From: Methanoregulaceae archaeon
GTDB taxonomy: Archaea > Halobacteriota > Methanomicrobia > Methanomicrobiales > Methanospirillaceae
Assembly (NCBI GenBank): GCA_013331415.1
Contig: DUGL01000054.1
Coordinates: forward strand, 1 to 15,391
Length of the DNA: 15,391 nt
Direction: 5' to 3'
Below the pieces are notes generated by a model that worked only from the letters and a program-made list of their open reading frames with translations, was not told the origin of the DNA and ran no database searches. How positions within the stretch are numbered: the first letter of the stretch is position 1; the number at the start of each line of letters is the position of its first letter. Positions 7,050 through 14,174 of the stretch are shown here, one piece after another. The translations under genes and the position numbers were made by a program.

Positions 7050-7604
7050 ATGATCCTTGTCGACTGGCAGATCCTGGACCGGATCGCCCGCGGGTTTATC
7101 CAGGTGGAACCCTTTGACCCTGCGCTCGTCCAGCCCAACTCACTCGATATCAGGCTCGGGAACCATTTCCTCTGGTATGAACAGGGGGACGAGGTGATCG
7201 ATCCCTACCAGGGAGAGACCATCACGAGCGGGACGGCGGACTGCTTCGCCGACTCGATCGTGCTCGAGCAGGGCCGGTTCATGCTCGCTGAGACCATGGA
7301 GGTGATCGGGCTTCCCGACAACATCGTGGCGAGCATCGAGGGCAAGAGCAGCATCGCCCGGCTCGGCGTCGAGCTCCACCAGACCGGGGGGTGGATCGAT
7401 GCCGGGTTCCGGGGATCGATCACGCTCGAGATGTGCAATGTCAATGCCCGGCCGGTCCGGATGTATGCCGGGATGCCGATTGGGCAGCTCGTCTTCTACA
7501 CCACCGAGCGGGCAGCGCATCCTTACAACCTGAGGAGTGGTGCGAAGTACATGGACCAGCGGCAGGCCACCCTCTCCCGGTATCATGAGAATCCCCGGTC
7601 CTGA
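7050..7604 (+). CDS. dcd: dCTP deaminase (possibly bifunctional deaminase/dUTPase)
   Basis: This 184-residue trimeric dUTPase-fold enzyme deaminates dCTP to dUTP in the pathway to thymidylate. Family marks: 'QPNSLDIRLG' (28-37), 'GKSSIARLGV' (98-107, with R104), 'GWIDAGFRGSITLE' (114-127) and 'GMPIGQLVF' (141-149). E127 lies 23 residues after R104, the same spacing as the catalytic E138 and R115 of the E. coli enzyme. The end, 'GAKYMDQRQATLSRY', resembles the closing C-terminal segment of bifunctional dCTP deaminase/dUTPases, so the protein may go straight to dUMP; this cannot be settled by eye. The ATG at 7050 gives a normal N-terminus; no ribosome site is visible before it. The next gene, thrS, has its own TATA box. 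Confidence 0.93.
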   Translation: MILVDWQILDRIARGFIQVEPFDPALVQPNSLDIRLGNHFLWYEQGDEVIDPYQGETITSGTADCFADSIVLEQGRFMLAETMEVIGLPDNIVASIEGKSSIARLGVELHQTGGWIDAGFRGSITLEMCNVNARPVRMYAGMPIGQLVFYTTERAAHPYNLRSGAKYMDQRQATLSRYHENPRS

Positions 7605-7606
7605 AG

Positions 7607-7616
7607 GATATATACC
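7607..7616 (+). promoter_or_regulatory. TATA box for thrS
   Basis: The sequence ggatatatac follows directly after the dcd stop. A start of transcription about 26 bases on would give a leader of roughly 30 bases, holding the ribosome site ggaga at 7659-7663, seven bases before the thrS ATG. Confidence 0.65.
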
Positions 7617-7669
7617 CTATGAATACAGACATAGTGCGGATACGAATGCCTATACACCGGAGATGATGC

Positions 7670-9499
7670 ATGCGGCTCCTTCTGATACATTCCGATTTTA
7701 TTGAATACGAAGCGAAAAAGAAGACCAGTGTTGCCGAGGAGACGACCCTGCTCCAGGACCGGGCGGAGGATGCCCTTGCGGTCTTTTGTGCTGTCGAGGC
7801 CGTTGATGAGGAGGACCTCGAAGGGGTAGTAGAACAGGCGCTGGCCGAGATCGGTCTCGTGGCCGACAAGCTCTCGGCAGAGACCATCGTGATCTACCCG
7901 TACGCCCACCTGAGCAGCGAGCTCTCGCGGCCGGATGCAGCCGTCTGGGCGCTCAGGGCACTCGAGACCGGCCTTGCCGGCATGGGCTTCACCGTGAAAC
8001 GGGCACCCTTCGGGTGGTACAAGGCCTTCCGGATCTCATGCAAGGGCCACCCCCTCTCTGAACTCTCGAAGACCATCCTCCCTTCAGATGAGGCCCCGAA
8101 GAGGGAGAAGACGAAGATCACCCGCGAGTTCTTCGTGATGACCCCGGACGGCCTGACCCATGACACCGGGGAATTCCTCGATGACAGCCCGTTCGGCTGC
8201 CTCCTTCGCAAGGAACTCGGGGAACCGGCAGCCGGGGGCGGCGAGCCTGCCCACGTTGCCCTGATGCGGGCAAAGGAGATCGTGGATTATGAACCGGTCT
8301 CTGATGTCGGCCACCTCCGCTGGCTGCCGAAAGGCAAGCTGATACGGGACCTGATCGCCGATTACGTGCTCGGCCTCGTCCTCCCCTACGGGGCAACACC
8401 GGTCGAGACACCGGTCATGTACGATCTTGCCGATACGGCCATCTTTGAGCATGCCGACAAGTTCGGGGAGCGCCAGTACCGGTTCCGGAGTGGGAACCGG
8501 AACATGATGCTCCGGTTTGCCGCGTGCTTTGGCATGTTCTCGATCATGCGGGACATGCACATCTCGCCAAACTCCCTGCCCATGAAGATGTACGAGCTCT
8601 CCACCTACTCGTTTCGCCACGAGCAGAAGGGAGAGGTCATCGGGCTGAAACGGCTGCGTGCGTTCACCATGCCGGACATGCACAGCCTCTGTTCCGACAT
8701 GCCCGAGGCACTCGCCTGCTTTGAGGAGCAGCTTGCCATGGGATGGAAGACCGGGAAGGACTTCGGCACCGCGCTTGTCGGGGTGTTCCGGTGCACCCGG
8801 GACTTCTACGATGAACACCATGCCTGGGTGAAAAAGATCGTGGCAGATTCCGGGGTCCCGATGCTGATCGAGGTTCTTTCCGGCCGCGTTCACTACTGGA
8901 TTGCAAAGGTCGACCTTGCGGCAATCGACGGGCAGGGCCGGCCGATCGAGAACCCGACCGTCCAGATCGATGTTGAGTCATCCCAGCGGTTCGGGATAAA
9001 GTACCAGAAGGACGATCTCGTCATCTACCCCCCAATCCTGCACTGCTCCCCGACCGGCAGTGTCGAACGGGTCATCTGCGCCATCCTCGAGACCACGAGC
9101 ACGCAGAAGGTCCCGATGCTTCCCTGCTGGCTCTCACCCGTCCAGGTCCGGGTGGTCCCGGTCGCAGAACGTCATCTCCCGGCCGCAGGCGAGGTTGCTG
9201 CCCGGATCAGGAAAGCAGGGATACGCGCTGATCTCGATGACCGCGAAGAGAGTGTCGGGAAAAAGGTCCGCGAGGCTGCGATGGACTGGGTACCATACGT
9301 CGTGGTCATTGGAGACGCCGAGATGCAGAAAGGTATCCTGACCGTGACGATCCGGGCAAAGTCAAAGCCGGACAAGCCACACAAGGAGACGATGACCGAG
9401 GACGTGCTGATTGAGGTCATCCAGGAAGAGAATGCAGGCATGCCCTACCGGCCGCTGTACACCCCGGTACTGCTCTCGAAGAAGGCACGATATATCTGA
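7670..9499 (+). CDS. thrS: Threonyl-tRNA synthetase, archaeal type
   Basis: This 609-residue class II synthetase charges tRNA(Thr). Residues 1 to about 140 form the archaeal editing domain (related to D-aminoacyl-tRNA deacylase) that removes mis-attached serine; it starts 'MRLLLIHSDFIEYEAKKK' as in archaeal homologues, not with the TGS and HxxxH editing domains of bacteria. The catalytic core (about 215-490) has motif 2 around 'YSFRHEQKGEVIGLKRLRAF' (313-332) and motif 3 'GSVERV' with R467. The three zinc ligands expected to select threonine are C286, H338 and H458, spaced as in the E. coli enzyme. Residues about 490-609 are the anticodon-binding domain. Of three nearby ATGs only 7670 is in frame, and it has ggaga seven bases upstream. 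The gene has its own TATA box and a hairpin plus T-run after it. Confidence 0.97.
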   Translation: MRLLLIHSDFIEYEAKKKTSVAEETTLLQDRAEDALAVFCAVEAVDEEDLEGVVEQALAEIGLVADKLSAETIVIYPYAHLSSELSRPDAAVWALRALETGLAGMGFTVKRAPFGWYKAFRISCKGHPLSELSKTILPSDEAPKREKTKITREFFVMTPDGLTHDTGEFLDDSPFGCLLRKELGEPAAGGGEPAHVALMRAKEIVDYEPVSDVGHLRWLPKGKLIRDLIADYVLGLVLPYGATPVETPVMYDLADTAIFEHADKFGERQYRFRSGNRNMMLRFAACFGMFSIMRDMHISPNSLPMKMYELSTYSFRHEQKGEVIGLKRLRAFTMPDMHSLCSDMPEALACFEEQLAMGWKTGKDFGTALVGVFRCTRDFYDEHHAWVKKIVADSGVPMLIEVLSGRVHYWIAKVDLAAIDGQGRPIENPTVQIDVESSQRFGIKYQKDDLVIYPPILHCSPTGSVERVICAILETTSTQKVPMLPCWLSPVQVRVVPVAERHLPAAGEVAARIRKAGIRADLDDREESVGKKVREAAMDWVPYVVVIGDAEMQKGILTVTIRAKSKPDKPHKETMTEDVLIEVIQEENAGMPYRPLYTPVLLSKKARYI

Positions 9500-9507
9500 A
9501 TGCGCCG

Positions 9508-9575
9508 TTTCCCCTTGATAACGTGCATGATCCTCGTGAACATGCAGGGGAAATGATCAAACCAGACCCCTTTTT
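9508..9575 (+). terminator. Nested inverted repeat plus T-run after thrS
   Basis: TTTCCCC (9508-9514) pairs with GGGGAAA (9547-9553), and inside it TGCATG (9524-9529) pairs with CATGCA (9541-9546), leaving a nine-base bulge on the left side. A ccccttttt run follows at 9567-9575. It lies nine bases after the thrS stop and probably ends that transcript. Confidence 0.45.
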
Positions 9576-9767
9576 CTCAAGGATACCAGGTTCCCTCCGG
9601 TCCCCGGTCCGGAATGGATGAGTCCTGGGAAATGAGCGATCTCTACCCGGAACATGGCAGCTCCTTTTCCGACAGGCCCCCTTCACCCTGTTCACTCTCT
9701 CTGCATTGGCATCGGCAGGGTTCATATCGTATACAGCACACCAGTACACCAGCGAGAGGTTTGTACC

Positions 9768-10250
9768 ATGAAGACCTGTATCATCTATCATTCCTACTCG
9801 GGGATCACCCGGGGCATTGCAGAGAAGATCCAGGCTGCCATTGGGGGAGACCTTATCGAAGTAAAACCCCGGAGACCGTACACTACCCTTACGGCCTATT
9901 CCCTTGGGTGTATCCGTGCACGGGGCGAAGAAGCTGAGCCTATCGAACCTGCTACTATCGATGTTGCCCCCTATGACCTGATCGTGATCGGGACCCCGGT
10001 CTGGGCGTGGAAAACAACACCGGCAACCAATGCGGCGGTAAACGCGCTGCAGAACAGTGCAGGGAAGAAAGCCGTTGTATTTGCCACCTGTGGATCCCAG
10101 GCAGGGGAAGCTATTCCGATCATGAAACGGGGCCTTGAGATAAAGGGCGTTACCGTTGTTGGTGAAGAGGTCTTTTCCCGAAAAGAAGTGGCAGATGACC
10201 AGAAGATCGCCGGCCTGATCCATGCGGTTACCACAGCGGGGTCAGCCTGA
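9768..10250 (+). CDS. Flavodoxin-like protein
   Basis: This 160-residue protein has the flavodoxin fold that binds FMN and carries electrons in the cytoplasm. The phosphate loop is 'SYSGITR' (9-15) after the first strand 'CIIYH'. The isoalloxazine-side loops are 'GTPVWAWKTTPA' (75-86), with the expected tryptophans, and 'ATCGSQAG' (106-113). The frame is open 114 bases further upstream to an ATG at 9654, but I choose 9768 because the fold begins there and gagaggt (9754-9760) lies about seven bases before it. The family includes flavodoxins and the flavin domains of FprA-type proteins; this one is a single domain without a metallo-lactamase part. It stands alone between thrS and a convergent DUF355 gene. 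Its redox partner cannot be told from the sequence. Confidence 0.88.
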   Translation: MKTCIIYHSYSGITRGIAEKIQAAIGGDLIEVKPRRPYTTLTAYSLGCIRARGEEAEPIEPATIDVAPYDLIVIGTPVWAWKTTPATNAAVNALQNSAGKKAVVFATCGSQAGEAIPIMKRGLEIKGVTVVGEEVFSRKEVADDQKIAGLIHAVTTAGSA

Positions 10251-10356
10251 TCCCTTCATTCCCTCTCCCCTTCGATCGCATCTGATAGCCCTGTCCCCGG
10301 TGAATTCTCAGATATCTTCTCCCGCCTTCCCCACACCTGTGTCCGCGATCTCCTGC

Positions 10357-10854
10357 TCATTCCCCCTTATAGCCAAGTCTTGACAGGCGTTCGAGCCGCT
10401 CCTGCACGTCATCGGGCCCTTCCATGTCACGGGGTGATACCCCGTCAATGATCCCCATAATCCCCCGACCCTGGCCTGTCTCCGCAATGATCACCTCGAC
10501 TGGTTTTGCTGTCGCACAATAGACCGTGCAGACCTCCGGGATGTTTTTTACCGCGGTCAATACGCTGAGGCTGGAGAAGTCCTGGTGGAGCAGGATAAAC
10601 GAATGTCCGGCACCGATTGCGAGGGCATTCTCCCTGGCAAGTGCTTTCAGCTCCTCATCGGTTCCTTCGCCCCTGACAAGCCCGCCTTTTGATGCCTCGC
10701 AAAATGCCAGCCCGAACCGGACCCCGGGTACCGAGCGTGTCACCGCCTGGTAGAGATCTTCAACGGTCCTGATGCAGTGGGAATGGCCGAGGACCACATG
10801 CACCTCATCAGTTTTTTTTATCGCTATCATCCGGAACGAGATATCATCTGCCAT
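10357..10854 (-). CDS. Adenosine-specific kinase family protein (DUF355)
   Basis: This 165-residue protein matches the DUF355 family, called 'adenosine-specific kinase' from structural and binding work on a Pyrobaculum member. Conserved blocks are 'GVRFGLAFCEAS' (44-55), 'LARENALAIGAGHSF' (72-86), 'NIPEVCTVYCATAKPVEVII' (104-123) and 'GRGIMGIIDG' (129-138). I choose the start at 10854 because gggag lies five bases before it and the conserved part begins there; the frame is open to 10890. The physiological role is poorly known; the name should be taken with care. It is convergent with the flavodoxin gene and divergent from the membrane-anchored protein. Confidence 0.9.
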   Translation of the reverse strand: MADDISFRMIAIKKTDEVHVVLGHSHCIRTVEDLYQAVTRSVPGVRFGLAFCEASKGGLVRGEGTDEELKALARENALAIGAGHSFILLHQDFSSLSVLTAVKNIPEVCTVYCATAKPVEVIIAETGQGRGIMGIIDGVSPRDMEGPDDVQERLERLSRLGYKGE

Positions 10855-10887
10855 GGATACTCCCGACCTTACCTGGTCCCGGGAGAG

Positions 10888-10899
10888 CATAAAGACGTG
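10888..10899 (-). promoter_or_regulatory. Possible TATA box for the DUF355 gene
   Basis: The reverse strand reads cgtctttatgct here, centred about 39 bases before the ATG at 10854. Transcription start about 26 bases on would leave a short leader holding the ribosome site gggag (10860-10864). The box is a weak match. Confidence 0.3.
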
Positions 10900-11156
10900 G
10901 TGAGAACATCTGATCCTGATCCTGAAGCAGGGGAGAGGGTGGGCCCGGCAGGGGATCTTCCCTGGGGCCGTTGGGCAATATACGGGAGGGGTACTCCATG
11001 GAAAACGCAGCTGAGACCTGACACCCCCCAGTACCCTGCTCCACAGGGGTCACCGGTATATCGCTCCTGACACCAGGACGCAGAGTACCAGCAAAACCTG
11101 GTTATCCGCATCAGGATGACGATGGATTTTAGACCAAGCGAAGACCACCTCTCAGT

Positions 11157-11579
11157 ATGCGACGGGATCTTCTCATCATCGCTCTTGTCGGGATCGTGGC
11201 CGTGGCAATTGTTCTGGTCATTTACCCTCTGATGTTCGGGCCCTCCCGTGCTGAAATCACCGCGGTCACCACGGACAAGGATCTCTATCACTCAAACGAT
11301 GTCATGAAAATAACCGTGCTGGTGCGTTCACAGGGAGATATGACCAACACCACTCTGGTGCTCTCCGGCATACGGGACCGGCGCGGGAGCCCGCATCTTA
11401 ACAGGGAAATTCCGCTCAATCTCTCCCCCGGGCCAAACACGCTTGCCTATGACCACAAGCTCCCCGCCTGTTCATCCTGCTCAGGTCTGAACCCGGGGAC
11501 CTATACCATTGAAGCGTCGCTGGTCCGGGACGGGGGGATTATCGCGAATATGACCCACACGTTCTCGCTGGAACAGTAA
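11157..11579 (+). CDS. Membrane-anchored extracytoplasmic protein of unknown function
   Basis: I do not recognise this 140-residue protein. After 'MRRD' it has one hydrophobic helix (residues 5-27), which acts as a signal anchor. The rest is predicted to lie outside the cell and reads as a small beta-sandwich of the Ig type: alternating hydrophobic strands such as 'VMKITVLVRSQG' (49-60), 'TTLVLSGI' (65-72), 'GTYTIEASLV' (114-123) and 'NMTHTFSLE' (131-139). A 'CSSC' pair (C105, C108) sits in a loop before the strand 'GTYTIEASL'. Such 'DKDLYHSNDVMKITV' openings are seen in archaeal surface proteins of the CARDB or Ig-like kind. A possible TATA box (ggtatatcg, 11053-11061) would leave a leader of about 70 bases. 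T-rich sequence follows the stop. Confidence 0.7.
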   Translation: MRRDLLIIALVGIVAVAIVLVIYPLMFGPSRAEITAVTTDKDLYHSNDVMKITVLVRSQGDMTNTTLVLSGIRDRRGSPHLNREIPLNLSPGPNTLAYDHKLPACSSCSGLNPGTYTIEASLVRDGGIIANMTHTFSLEQ

Positions 11580-11581
11580 TT

Positions 11582-11636
11582 CCCTTTTCCTCTCCTTGTT
11601 TCGTGAAGATCTCCCGGTGATTTTTTCTGATTTCTC
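11582..11636 (+). terminator. Pyrimidine-rich T-tracts after the membrane-anchored protein
   Basis: Straight after the TAA comes a run of pyrimidines with cttttcc and then a six-T tract at 11621-11626 followed by more T-rich sequence. Archaeal transcripts often end at such tracts without a hairpin. Confidence 0.35.
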
Positions 11637-11710
11637 ATAACCTGTCCCCGCACTCCCTCTCCACGTACTGCAGGAATGCATGAGGCGGGATGCAGGAGAG
11701 GGACTGTTCT

Positions 11711-11740
11711 GATCGAACGATCCCGGGCATGTTCCCGGGA
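11711..11740. promoter_or_regulatory. Two adjoining inverted repeats upstream of the RHH-like gene
   Basis: GATCG-AA-CGATC (11711-11722) is a ten-base inverted repeat with a two-base centre. It overlaps by two bases TCCCGGG-catgtt-CCCGGGA (11721-11740), a seven-base stem with a six-base loop. They lie 70-100 bases before a probable DNA-binding protein gene and could be its own operator or an RNA hairpin. This function is an inference. Confidence 0.4.
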
Positions 11741-11808
11741 CCGGCGCCTGGCTGAAGTCCACCATTTCCGGCAATCCCAGGGGAAACGATGATGACTCCT
11801 CCCGCCCT

Positions 11809-12231
11809 ATGCAATCGCTGATGGCAGAAGAGGAGATCTGCGTCACGATCAACCCCGCCTATAGTGGGGCAATCCGGCAGATGGTACAGGAGCGAAAAGG
11901 AGAGACCCCGGATCAGTGCGTCAACACCATTCTGGAGATATTCCTCTCTTCACAGGCTACCGTGGCGAGGGGTGGCGATGACCCTGTCCGCGCAAATGAA
12001 CTGCTCCGGCTGAGAATCGCCGACCTCGAGCACCAGCTGAAGAAAAAAGACGAGGCACTCTCTGTCCTGCTCGATCTCTGGGAATCCTGCGTCATGAAAC
12101 GAGAGGACGTGGCCGAAGAAGAGTCACCGGATGTCGATGACCGGATTGCCCGGCTCATCAGGGACTGGTACTATGATGCCGAGCGCAAGGACCATTCCGG
12201 CACAAACGGGGGTGCTCCCGGGCATGTATGA
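11809..12231 (+). CDS. Small protein with probable ribbon-helix-helix domain and coiled coil
   Basis: This 140-residue protein has no family I can name. Residues 9-47 have the pattern of a ribbon-helix-helix DNA-binding domain: a strand 'EICVTINP', a first helix 'YSGAIRQMVQERKG' and, after the turn 'ETPD', a second helix 'QCVNTILEIFLSS'. A charged linker leads to a heptad-like coiled coil (about 61-95, 'ELLRLRIADLEHQLKKKDEA') that would support dimers or a partner. The tail (100-140) is acidic then loose, with a helix 'DDRIARLIRDWYYD'. Start codons at 11809 and 11821 (MAEEE) both fit and neither has a ribosome site, so the start is uncertain by four residues. If the RHH reading is right the protein is a regulator, possibly of itself through the repeats upstream. 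Confidence 0.65.
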   Translation: MQSLMAEEEICVTINPAYSGAIRQMVQERKGETPDQCVNTILEIFLSSQATVARGGDDPVRANELLRLRIADLEHQLKKKDEALSVLLDLWESCVMKREDVAEEESPDVDDRIARLIRDWYYDAERKDHSGTNGGAPGHV

Positions 12232-12281
12232 GCCGGGACGGGAAAGGGAGGATTTTACGCTTCTCCCCTGAACGTGCCTCT

Positions 12282-12312
12282 TGCAGGTTCCTCCTGGGTG
12301 CCTGGACCTGCA
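12282..12312. repeat. Inverted repeat before the three-helix membrane protein gene
   Basis: TGCAGGT (12282-12288) and ACCTGCA (12306-12312) are perfect complements 17 bases apart, ending about a dozen bases before the likely TATA element. The position suits a regulator site near the promoter; chance is not excluded. Confidence 0.35.
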
Positions 12313-12324
12313 GCGATCATGTGA

Positions 12325-12334
12325 CTTTTTTTAT
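12325..12334 (+). promoter_or_regulatory. TATA-like element for the membrane protein/PRODH pair
   Basis: The T/A-only run cttttttTATT-like stretch at 12325-12334 is centred about 26 bases before the ATG at 12356, again predicting a leaderless transcript. There is no ribosome site in the space between. Confidence 0.4.
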
Positions 12335-12355
12335 TCCCGGGACCATTCCTCATCT

Positions 12356-12607
12356 ATGACATTCTCTTCCAGCCTCCAGTTCCTGTCTATCGGGTTAGAG
12401 GTCGTGATCGGTATCCTTGGAATTGCCATTGCGGTGCAGAAAAAGAAGCTGTACGGGTATCTCATTGCATGCACGTTTGCCATTTACGTCGCCTATGACC
12501 TGCTCGCACTCATGGGAACTGCTGCTCCTTTGCTCATGGCCGCCATATTCTTCGTTGCAACACTCTCCATTCTCACCGCAATCTGGCTGATCTACCGGGA
12601 ACAATGA
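12356..12607 (+). CDS. Small three-helix membrane protein coupled to the PRODH gene
   Basis: This 83-residue protein of unknown family is almost wholly membrane: helices at about 9-27, 33-53 and 57-79, with the positive loop 'QKKK' (28-31) between the first two and a charged end 'YREQ'. The positive-inside rule puts the first loop in the cytoplasm. I choose the ATG at 12356 because the hydrophobic part starts soon after and a TATA-like element lies 26 bases before; the frame is open to 12281. Its stop (TGA, 12605-12607) overlaps the start of the proline dehydrogenase-like gene (ATG, 12604), so the two are translationally coupled. The protein may anchor or serve that enzyme, but this rests only on the gene order. 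Confidence 0.7.
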   Translation: MTFSSSLQFLSIGLEVVIGILGIAIAVQKKKLYGYLIACTFAIYVAYDLLALMGTAAPLLMAAIFFVATLSILTAIWLIYREQ

Positions 12608-13416
12608 AACCAGTGTCACACAGCCGGTGGACCCTTCCGGACCTCTCGCAGGCACTCAGCTGGTGCGAGAGGCGAAACCGGGAGGGGATCCGATGCACGC
12701 TCCATGTGCTGGATGAATACGTCCGGACAGAACAGGCAGCCGGGAGCGTTGCCAGTGCCTATTCACAAGCCATTGCAGGTATTGACCGGCAGGGGCTCCT
12801 GGCTTCCGTATCTGTCAAGCTCTCTTCGCTTGGTATCCTCTCTGATTCCGATGCCGCGATGGAACGCACCATCGAATTGTGTCGGGAGGCGGACCGGGCA
12901 GGGGTGGGCTTTGAGATCGACATGGAGGGAAAGGGCCTGATCGGGGCCGCGATCGAGGCTGCAGGTCTCTGCCGGCGGGACAACTATCCGGTCACCCTCG
13001 CACTCCAGGCCTACCTCCACCGCACGCCGGGGGATGTCAGGATCCTCCTTGCCCTTGGCATCACCCCCCGTTTCGTGAAAGGTGCATATCACGGCGATAT
13101 TACAGATATGAACGAGACCGGTGAGCGGTTCCTTGCACTGGTCCGTGAAGTCCACCACTATGGGATCCCGTTCCATATCGGGACGCATGACCCGGCCCTC
13201 ATCCACGAGATCTGCACCCTGATGGACACTGCACGGGATCGTATCGAGTTCGGGTTCCTGCTTGGCCTTGCTGACCGGACCAAGCGGGACATGGCGGCGG
13301 AAGGGTGGCAGGTCTCCGAGTATATACCGTATGGAACAGAGGGCGCAGCCTACATCGCGCGACGGGAGCGGTATCTCCGGGAGCTGGCGGAGAGTGGGAG
13401 GGAGCCGGCACCCTGA
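12604..13416 (+). CDS. Proline dehydrogenase-like FAD enzyme (PRODH family)
   Basis: This 270-residue TIM-barrel protein has the ordered motifs of proline dehydrogenase, which oxidises proline to pyrroline-5-carboxylate using FAD: 'SVKLSSLG' (70-77, K72), 'FEIDMEG' (103-109, D106), 'LALQAYLHRT' (132-141), 'RFVKGAY' (156-162), 'IGTHD' (192-196), 'FGFLLGL' (216-222) and 'EYIPYGTEGAAYIARR' (239-254). In E. coli PutA the matching K329, D370, Y540, R555 and R556 line the active site; K72, D106, Y240, R253 and R254 seem to fill these places. The Tyr-to-Arg distance is two residues shorter. The length is near that of bacterial single-function PRODH. The next enzyme, pyrroline-5-carboxylate dehydrogenase, is not in the window. 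The gene is coupled by an ATGA overlap to a membrane protein. True substrate and electron acceptor are unknown. Confidence 0.85.
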   Translation: MKPVSHSRWTLPDLSQALSWCERRNREGIRCTLHVLDEYVRTEQAAGSVASAYSQAIAGIDRQGLLASVSVKLSSLGILSDSDAAMERTIELCREADRAGVGFEIDMEGKGLIGAAIEAAGLCRRDNYPVTLALQAYLHRTPGDVRILLALGITPRFVKGAYHGDITDMNETGERFLALVREVHHYGIPFHIGTHDPALIHEICTLMDTARDRIEFGFLLGLADRTKRDMAAEGWQVSEYIPYGTEGAAYIARRERYLRELAESGREPAP

Positions 13417-13417
13417 T

Positions 13418-13436
13418 CTGCCGGCCGATCCGGCAG
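13418..13436. terminator. Hairpin between convergent PRODH and wrbA-like genes
   Basis: CTGCCGG (13418-13424) and CCGGCAG (13430-13436) form a perfect seven-base stem with loop ccgat, starting one base after the PRODH stop. It sits between two convergent genes and may mark both transcript ends. There is no T-run on the forward strand. Confidence 0.35.
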
Positions 13437-13481
13437 CTGGTATCGTAGAGGGCCACCTGACTGATGAGAACAGGGGCTGTC

Positions 13482-14108
13482 TCAACCACCCTGTCGTGCC
13501 AGTTTCTCTGCAATCGTTGCCACGTGACGCCCCTTGAACCGTGCCGCGGCGAGCTCGTTCTCACCCGGCCAGCGGGCCGAGGGATCGTTCCCTGCGATTG
13601 TCGATGCGCCGTACGGGCTCCCCCCCGTGATCTCATCGGGCCTGCTCTGCCCCTCAAACGTGTAGGGGAGGCCGACGATCACCATCCCGTGGTGGAGCAG
13701 GGTGGTATGGACCGGGAGGACAGTCGACTCCTGCCCGCCGTGCTGGGTTGCCGAGCTCGTGAAGACACTTCCCGGTTTTCCGACAAGTGCCCCGGAACCC
13801 CAGAGTTTTCCGGTGGCATCAAAGAACTGGCGCATCTGCCCGCACATGTTCCCGAACCGTGTCGGTGTACCGATGATGACCGCATCGGCTGAGGCGAGCT
13901 CCTCCATGGTACACAGACCGGCACCCGCAAAAATTCCCTCTGGAACGGCACTGCTCCCATCCTCTCGATCGCCTCGGGCGGGAGCGTCTCGGGAACCCGG
14001 CGGAGCACGGGTTCACACCCGGGAACCCCCCACCCCCTCAGCCACGGCCTGCGCCATCCGGTAGATAGGGCCGTAGAGCGAGCAGGTGAGGATCAGGATC
14101 GTTGTCAT
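13482..14108 (-). pseudogene. wrbA: WrbA-like NAD(P)H:quinone oxidoreductase, interrupted by two opposite frameshifts
   Basis: The pieces of a WrbA-type flavoprotein lie in order on the reverse strand but not in one frame. From the ATG at 14108 (ggag eight bases before) the frame reads 'MTTILILTCSLYGPIYRMAQ' and hits a TGA at 14013-14015. One base shifted, the next stretch reads 'CEPVLRRVPETLPPEAIERM' and 'GA', as expected after the WrbA N-terminus. Near 13945-13955 the homology returns to the first frame with 'GLCTMEELASADAVIIGTPT' and 'RFGNMCGQMRQFFDATGKLW', up to the stop at 13482. The first shift fits one extra G in the six-G run at 14026-14031; the second fits one missing base. Net change is zero. 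All the FMN-binding parts are otherwise present ('GTPTRFGNM', 'HGGQE', 'GSPYGASTIAG'). This is a young pseudogene or an error in the sequence. Confidence 0.8.
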
Positions 14109-14174
14109 CTCCTGTTCTCCGTTCTGTGACATGCTGTATCCCTGGTAAAGAGCGTTTTCCTGGAAAAAATGGAT

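Noticed and set aside
8084..8893. 269-codon reverse-strand frame opposite thrS
   Set aside because: Antisense to the synthetase core; no signals of its own.
9417..10223. 268-codon reverse-strand frame opposite the flavodoxin gene
   Set aside because: The forward flavodoxin has clear motifs and a ribosome site; the reverse frame shows neither.
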